Shown in pieces: positions 12,000-14,793 of a stretch of 14,793 bases of DNA (position 1 is its first letter; each line of letters begins with the position of its first letter). The position numbers and the translations under genes were made by a program. Origin of the DNA: JAXHUA01 sp034189695 (GTDB lineage: Bacteria > Chloroflexota > Dehalococcoidia > E44-bin15); contig JAXHUA010000179.1 of the NCBI GenBank assembly GCA_034189695.1, forward strand, positions 1-14,793, read 5' to 3'. Under the pieces are notes generated by a model, which made no database searches, was not told the origin of the DNA, and was given only the letters and a program-made list of their open reading frames with translations.

Positions 12000-13893
12000 G
12001 ACAAGCGCCAGGCACCCATCCAGCTTCAAGGACATCTTGGCGAAACTTCCCGATGCCAGACGGTCCGGCGAAGGTTGGACGGCACCATGCCCATTACCGG
12101 GGCATAAGACACCGGCGGGTCATGTCACCGCAAGGGATGCTGGTGACAAGGCATTGATAGCCTGTCAGGGTGGTAGGCATACTTACGGCGACTATTGCGA
12201 GGCATGGGGTTATGACAGCCTGACGTATTCGCCCAATGGCAACGATGGCCAAGCTGAGATAGTGGCGACTTACGACTATACCGACCCTGAGGGCGAGCTC
12301 TTGTATCAGGTGGTGCGTTTCCAGCCGAAGACGTTCCGCCAGCGTCGACCAGACGGTAATGGAGGCTGGGTATGGAATCTCAAAGGTACTAAGCCGGTGC
12401 TATATCGATTGCCTGAAGTGCTTCAAGCAGTGGCAGATGGGCAAAGAGTCTACATCTGCGAAGGCGAGAAGGACGTCAACGGTCTCTGGGGCCTTGGCCT
12501 TGCAGCAACTACGAATTCTGGCGGCGCCGGCAAATGGCGGGATAGCTACAGCAAAGCCTTAGAAGGCGCTGACGTGGTGATTATACCAGACAATGATGGC
12601 CCCGGCCGTGACCATGCCACCAAGGTTGCCGCGTCGCTTCATGGCATAGCGAAGTCAATCAAGGTGCTGGGGTTCCCAGATAGAGACGGCTGCCACGTGA
12701 AGGATGTTTCCGATTGGCTGCAAGCGGGTGGCACGGCCAGCGAACTTGACGGCTTGGTAGCCGCAGCACCGCAACCGCAACCCCCACAACCTACAAGCGG
12801 CTTTCGACTGACACCGCTTTCCGACCTGCTCGCGGAGCCGCCAGAGTCCATAGCCTGGGTATGGGCGGACACATTGCCAGCGGGTGGACTGTCGATACTG
12901 GCGGCCAAGCCTAAGGTCGGGAAATCAACCCTGGCGCGGAATCTGGCGCTGGCCGTAGCGTGCGGGAAGGCTTTCTTGGGGCGTGATACCAGCCCCGGCC
13001 CGGTGGTGTATCTAGGCTTGGAGGAGAAACGGTCGGAAGTCGCCGCCCATTTCGAGCGTATGGGTGCCACCAGTGAGAACATCTTCATCCACACTGGAGG
13101 CGCGCCTGACGATGCGATTGCCGCCCTACAAGCGGCGATCTGTGACAAAGGCGCTGTCCTGGCCATTCTAGACCCGCTTCAGCGTGGTGTGAGGCTGCGG
13201 GACACCAATGACTATGCCCAAGTGAGCCTTGCCCTGGAGCCTCTGCTGTTAACGGCGCGCGATACCGGGTGTCACATCGTGGCCGTCCACCATTTAGGGA
13301 AGTTGGAGCGGGATGGGGCCGACGGTGTGCTCGGTTCAACGGCCTTGTTTGGTAGCGTCGATACAGCCTTGATAATGAGGCGGCGCAATGACGGGGGCCG
13401 CACCATAGAGAGCGTTCAACGATACGGGGAGGACATTCCGAAGATTGCCCTCTCTTTCGACTCGCCGACGGGTCTGACAGACGCCCAGGGCACGGTCGAG
13501 GAATTGGACGTTCACCGTGCCTCCGAAGCTATCCTTGACTTCCTAACTGGCGACGAAGCCACCCAAGAGGAGATTCGGGCTATTGAAGGCTATCGAGCGC
13601 AGACGTTGCGGAAGGCTTTGACAGAGTTGGTCAACGAGGGTGTTGTTGCTAGGGTAGGTAGTGGTCGGAAAGGCGACCCATTCAGGTATTCAAATGCTGG
13701 TTCTGCTGGTTCCCTGTATATATCGGGAACCAGAAAACAGGAATTCTCCACGCCTGAGTTAGCTGCCATAGAGACGTCTGGGGGTGTCACACATGATAGA
13801 CAGTGCGAACCAGAAAACCAGACGGATGTGACGGCTCCTGGGGGGATACGCGCAGAGCCGAAAGACGCTGCAGAAGGGAGTATCCGGCTATGA
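11989..13893 (+). CDS. Zinc-finger/TOPRIM/RepA-type primase-helicase
   Basis: A 634-aa replication protein. Near the N-terminus C34, H39, C59 and H64 form a CHC2-like zinc site. TOPRIM follows at about 153-220, with acidic residues in ICEGEKD (157-162) and DND (201-203). After a Pro/Gln linker (261-268), a RecA-like RepA/DnaB-type ATPase carries Walker A KPKVGKST (307-314), a Walker B ending AILDP (D395) and HIVAVHH (429-435). A winged-helix-like region is at about 512-568, then a poorly conserved polar tail. Such proteins prime and unwind DNA for autonomous copying of the element. ATG 11989 overlaps the preceding gene; the stop overlaps the next gene as ATGA. Confidence 0.9.
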   Translation: MATRTSARHPSSFKDILAKLPDARRSGEGWTAPCPLPGHKTPAGHVTARDAGDKALIACQGGRHTYGDYCEAWGYDSLTYSPNGNDGQAEIVATYDYTDPEGELLYQVVRFQPKTFRQRRPDGNGGWVWNLKGTKPVLYRLPEVLQAVADGQRVYICEGEKDVNGLWGLGLAATTNSGGAGKWRDSYSKALEGADVVIIPDNDGPGRDHATKVAASLHGIAKSIKVLGFPDRDGCHVKDVSDWLQAGGTASELDGLVAAAPQPQPPQPTSGFRLTPLSDLLAEPPESIAWVWADTLPAGGLSILAAKPKVGKSTLARNLALAVACGKAFLGRDTSPGPVVYLGLEEKRSEVAAHFERMGATSENIFIHTGGAPDDAIAALQAAICDKGAVLAILDPLQRGVRLRDTNDYAQVSLALEPLLLTARDTGCHIVAVHHLGKLERDGADGVLGSTALFGSVDTALIMRRRNDGGRTIESVQRYGEDIPKIALSFDSPTGLTDAQGTVEELDVHRASEAILDFLTGDEATQEEIRAIEGYRAQTLRKALTELVNEGVVARVGSGRKGDPFRYSNAGSAGSLYISGTRKQEFSTPELAAIETSGGVTHDRQCEPENQTDVTAPGGIRAEPKDAAEGSIRL

Positions 13894-14327
13894 ACGATGT
13901 TGCGGTTGTTTTGGGGCGGCTCAGTGGGCTAGGCGTCCATATCACCGTTGACGGGCCTGATCTGGTATTGCAGCCCTCTCGATTGGTCCCAGCGGACGTG
14001 GTGCCCATTCTGCGCGCGCATAAGCCCGAGATTATTCGCCTACTGACAGGGCGCGAAGCACTGTCCCGGGCATTGCTGCAAAAGCTTGCTGAGTTGGGCG
14101 CTCGCCATGCCGACCTGGAAAGCCCACACTACAAGGACGACCCCTGGTGCTTGGAGCAGGCTTGCATCCTTCAACGGCAAATCGGCAACATACGCGCTCA
14201 CCTTGAGGGCACCGAATCCCTAGACTTGCCGCAATGCTGCCGTGCGCCGCAACTCTTCTGTCTGGCAGCGACGAAGGGTTTTCAGCAGTGCGTATTCAAC
14301 CCACAGCAATGTGGCTTCTCATATTGA
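13890..14327 (+). CDS. TubC-type docking-domain-like protein with cysteine-rich tail
   Basis: A 145-aa protein starting at ATG 13890, which overlaps the primase-helicase stop (ATGA); AAGGGAG lies about ten bases upstream. Residues 5-53 (VVLGRLSGLGVHITVDGPDLVLQP and following, ending KPEIIRLL) resemble the TubC N-terminal docking domain, a small fold also common in mobile-element proteins next to primase genes. The rest is a helical segment (about 55-108) and a short tail with C116, C117, C124, C134 and C141, possibly metal-binding. Function in the element is unknown; protein-protein docking with the helicase is a guess. Confidence 0.7.
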   Translation: MNDVAVVLGRLSGLGVHITVDGPDLVLQPSRLVPADVVPILRAHKPEIIRLLTGREALSRALLQKLAELGARHADLESPHYKDDPWCLEQACILQRQIGNIRAHLEGTESLDLPQCCRAPQLFCLAATKGFQQCVFNPQQCGFSY

Positions 14328-14333
14328 AAAAAG

Positions 14334-14346
14334 GGGGGGGTAGGGG
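14334..14346. repeat. G-tract motif, first of two copies
   Basis: A run of six A and eight G (14327-14340) leads into TAGGGG. G7TAGGG recurs at 14758-14769. Here it directly precedes ATG 14350 and takes the place of a normal ribosome-binding site. A G8 tract is prone to slippage. Confidence 0.5.
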
Positions 14347-14349
14347 TAA

Positions 14350-14622
14350 ATGGAGCATGAACTGAATAGCAACGATTTGTTCACGGTGGCCCTCGTTTCA
14401 CTGGACATGGCACTGGCCGGTCCCACGTCGCTAAGGGTTCACCGCGCTGGTGTGCTGGTTGACTTCTGGCTGGAATATGCTGGGCCTGTACTTGAAGATC
14501 CTGACGCTGGGTTGGGCGATAAGGTGGAATTCGGACGGCAGGTGGACGCTGTGCTGCGGCTTCAGGCGAAGCTGGCTGCCAAGCTGATCAGCGAAATCGA
14601 GGCGCAAGGTCGGGAGGTATGA
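14350..14622 (+). CDS. Small hypothetical protein
   Basis: A 90-aa acidic protein (MEHELNSNDLFTVALVSLDM start) that I do not recognise. It is mostly helical in appearance, with VDAVLRLQAKLAAKLISEIEAQ (about 64-85) an amphipathic helix that may pair with itself. No membrane segment, cysteine cluster or catalytic motif. The ATG follows a G-rich stretch after the preceding gene, 22 bp away. Its stop overlaps a tiny downstream frame (ATGA). Probably an accessory gene of the element. Confidence 0.6.
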   Translation: MEHELNSNDLFTVALVSLDMALAGPTSLRVHRAGVLVDFWLEYAGPVLEDPDAGLGDKVEFGRQVDAVLRLQAKLAAKLISEIEAQGREV

Positions 14623-14690
14623 TGTTGTTATTGAATTGCAGCGATTGGCAAGCCTTGCCTGAGACAAACATGCCATGCAAGAGAGGGTGA
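14619..14690 (+). CDS. Very small possible coupled peptide
   Basis: ATG 14619 overlaps the stop of the 90-aa gene (ATGA) and gives 23 residues, MMLLLNCSDWQALPETNMP and a short tail. GGGAGG lies just upstream. Overlap and ribosome-binding site fit the style of this operon, but length alone gives little support. Confidence 0.25.
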   Translation: MMLLLNCSDWQALPETNMPCKRG

Positions 14691-14710
14691 GGCGTTGAAT
14701 GTCTCAGGCA
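14656..14710. repeat. Inverted repeat TGCCTGAGACA/TGTCTCAGGCA
   Basis: A perfect 11-bp inverted repeat: TGCCTGAGACA at 14656-14666 and TGTCTCAGGCA at 14700-14710, 33 bp apart. CATGCC (14669-14674) can alternatively pair with GGCATG (14707-14712). It may be an operator, an RNA switch or part of an origin. Confidence 0.6.
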
Positions 14711-14793
14711 TGGACGGACAGAACCCGCAACAGTCGTTGATCACATCATACCTCACAGGGGGGGTAGGGCCCTGTTCTGGGATAGGGATAACT
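14695..14793 (+). CDS. Possible start of a gene cut by the right edge
   Basis: A frame from TTG 14695 (MNVSGMDGQNPQQSLITSYL and on) stays open to the window end, 33 codons. GAGAGGGTGAGG lies upstream. It is not recognised, and the glycine-rich end translates a G-tract, so it may be chance. Confidence 0.2.
   Translation, partial: MNVSGMDGQNPQQSLITSYLTGGVGPCSGIGIT

Larger units (their letters stand above)
9647..14793. mobile_element. Integrated element at tRNA-Arg (left part; right end outside window)
   Basis: Everything after tRNA-Arg is of mobile type: tyrosine integrase facing the tRNA, unknown coupled gene, excisionase-like HTH, primase-helicase and small unknown genes. Base composition appears lower in GC than the selenium region. 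The tRNA stays intact, so the element presumably restores its 3' end on integration. No second copy of the tRNA 3' end is seen in the window, so attR lies beyond 14793. No structural phage, conjugation or cargo gene is visible, so phage satellite, integrative plasmid-like element or prophage edge all remain possible. The left boundary is approximate and probably lies inside the tRNA 3' half. Confidence 0.8.

Noticed and set aside
14776..14793. Partial likeness of the right edge (TAGGGATAAC) to a homing-endonuclease site
   Set aside because: Only ten bases match and no endonuclease gene is present; G-rich DNA here makes this chance.

Overview
The window reads as a GC-rich bacterial chromosome segment joined to the left part of an integrated mobile element. 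A complete bacterial selenocysteine (Sec) toolkit, a formate-dehydrogenase-like membrane ferredoxin subunit, frequent GTG/TTG starts and familiar dispersed palindromes suggest an anaerobe, perhaps a Chloroflexota/Dehalococcoidia-like lineage. That placement is inference; no taxonomic marker was searched.

Region 1 (2-541): the 3' end of a cytochrome-b/4Fe-4S membrane protein gene, cut by the left edge. Region 2 (588-8097): a selenium island. selA (minus strand) diverges from a plus-strand operon of yedE (selenium/sulfur transporter family), a DUF3343 protein, a ribokinase-fold NAD(P)H-hydrate-dehydratase-like protein and tusA. The last three starts are overlapping or tightly spaced. After a hairpin terminator come selD and selB. 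selD is itself a selenoprotein gene: its true start is GTG 5089, and an in-frame TGA at 5140-5142 is followed by a SECIS-like hairpin. selC (tRNA-Sec, anticodon TCA) lies on the minus strand, ending 5 nt from the selB stop. The island thus encodes Se uptake and delivery (YedE, TusA, DUF3343), activation (SelD), Ser-to-Sec conversion on the tRNA (SelA, selC) and decoding (SelB).

Region 3 (8255-9430): a promoter and HIT-family nucleotide hydrolase/phosphorylase gene, then about 480 bp without genes that holds several dispersed palindromic repeat types. Region 4 (9432-9646): tRNA-His(GTG) and tRNA-Arg(TCG).

Region 5 (9647-right edge): an integrated element that appears to use the 3' end of tRNA-Arg as its attachment site. 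It has putative arm-type direct repeats, a tyrosine integrase, a coupled unknown basic protein, an AT-rich divergent control region with repeats and a good promoter, an excisionase-like HTH protein, a zinc-finger/TOPRIM/RepA-type primase-helicase, a TubC-docking-domain-like protein and small unknown genes. Its right end is not in the window.

The strongest observations are the mis-startable Sec-containing SelD with its SECIS, the compact complete Sec locus with selC antisense to the selB end, and the poorly characterised DUF3343 and ribokinase-fold genes inside the selenium operon.
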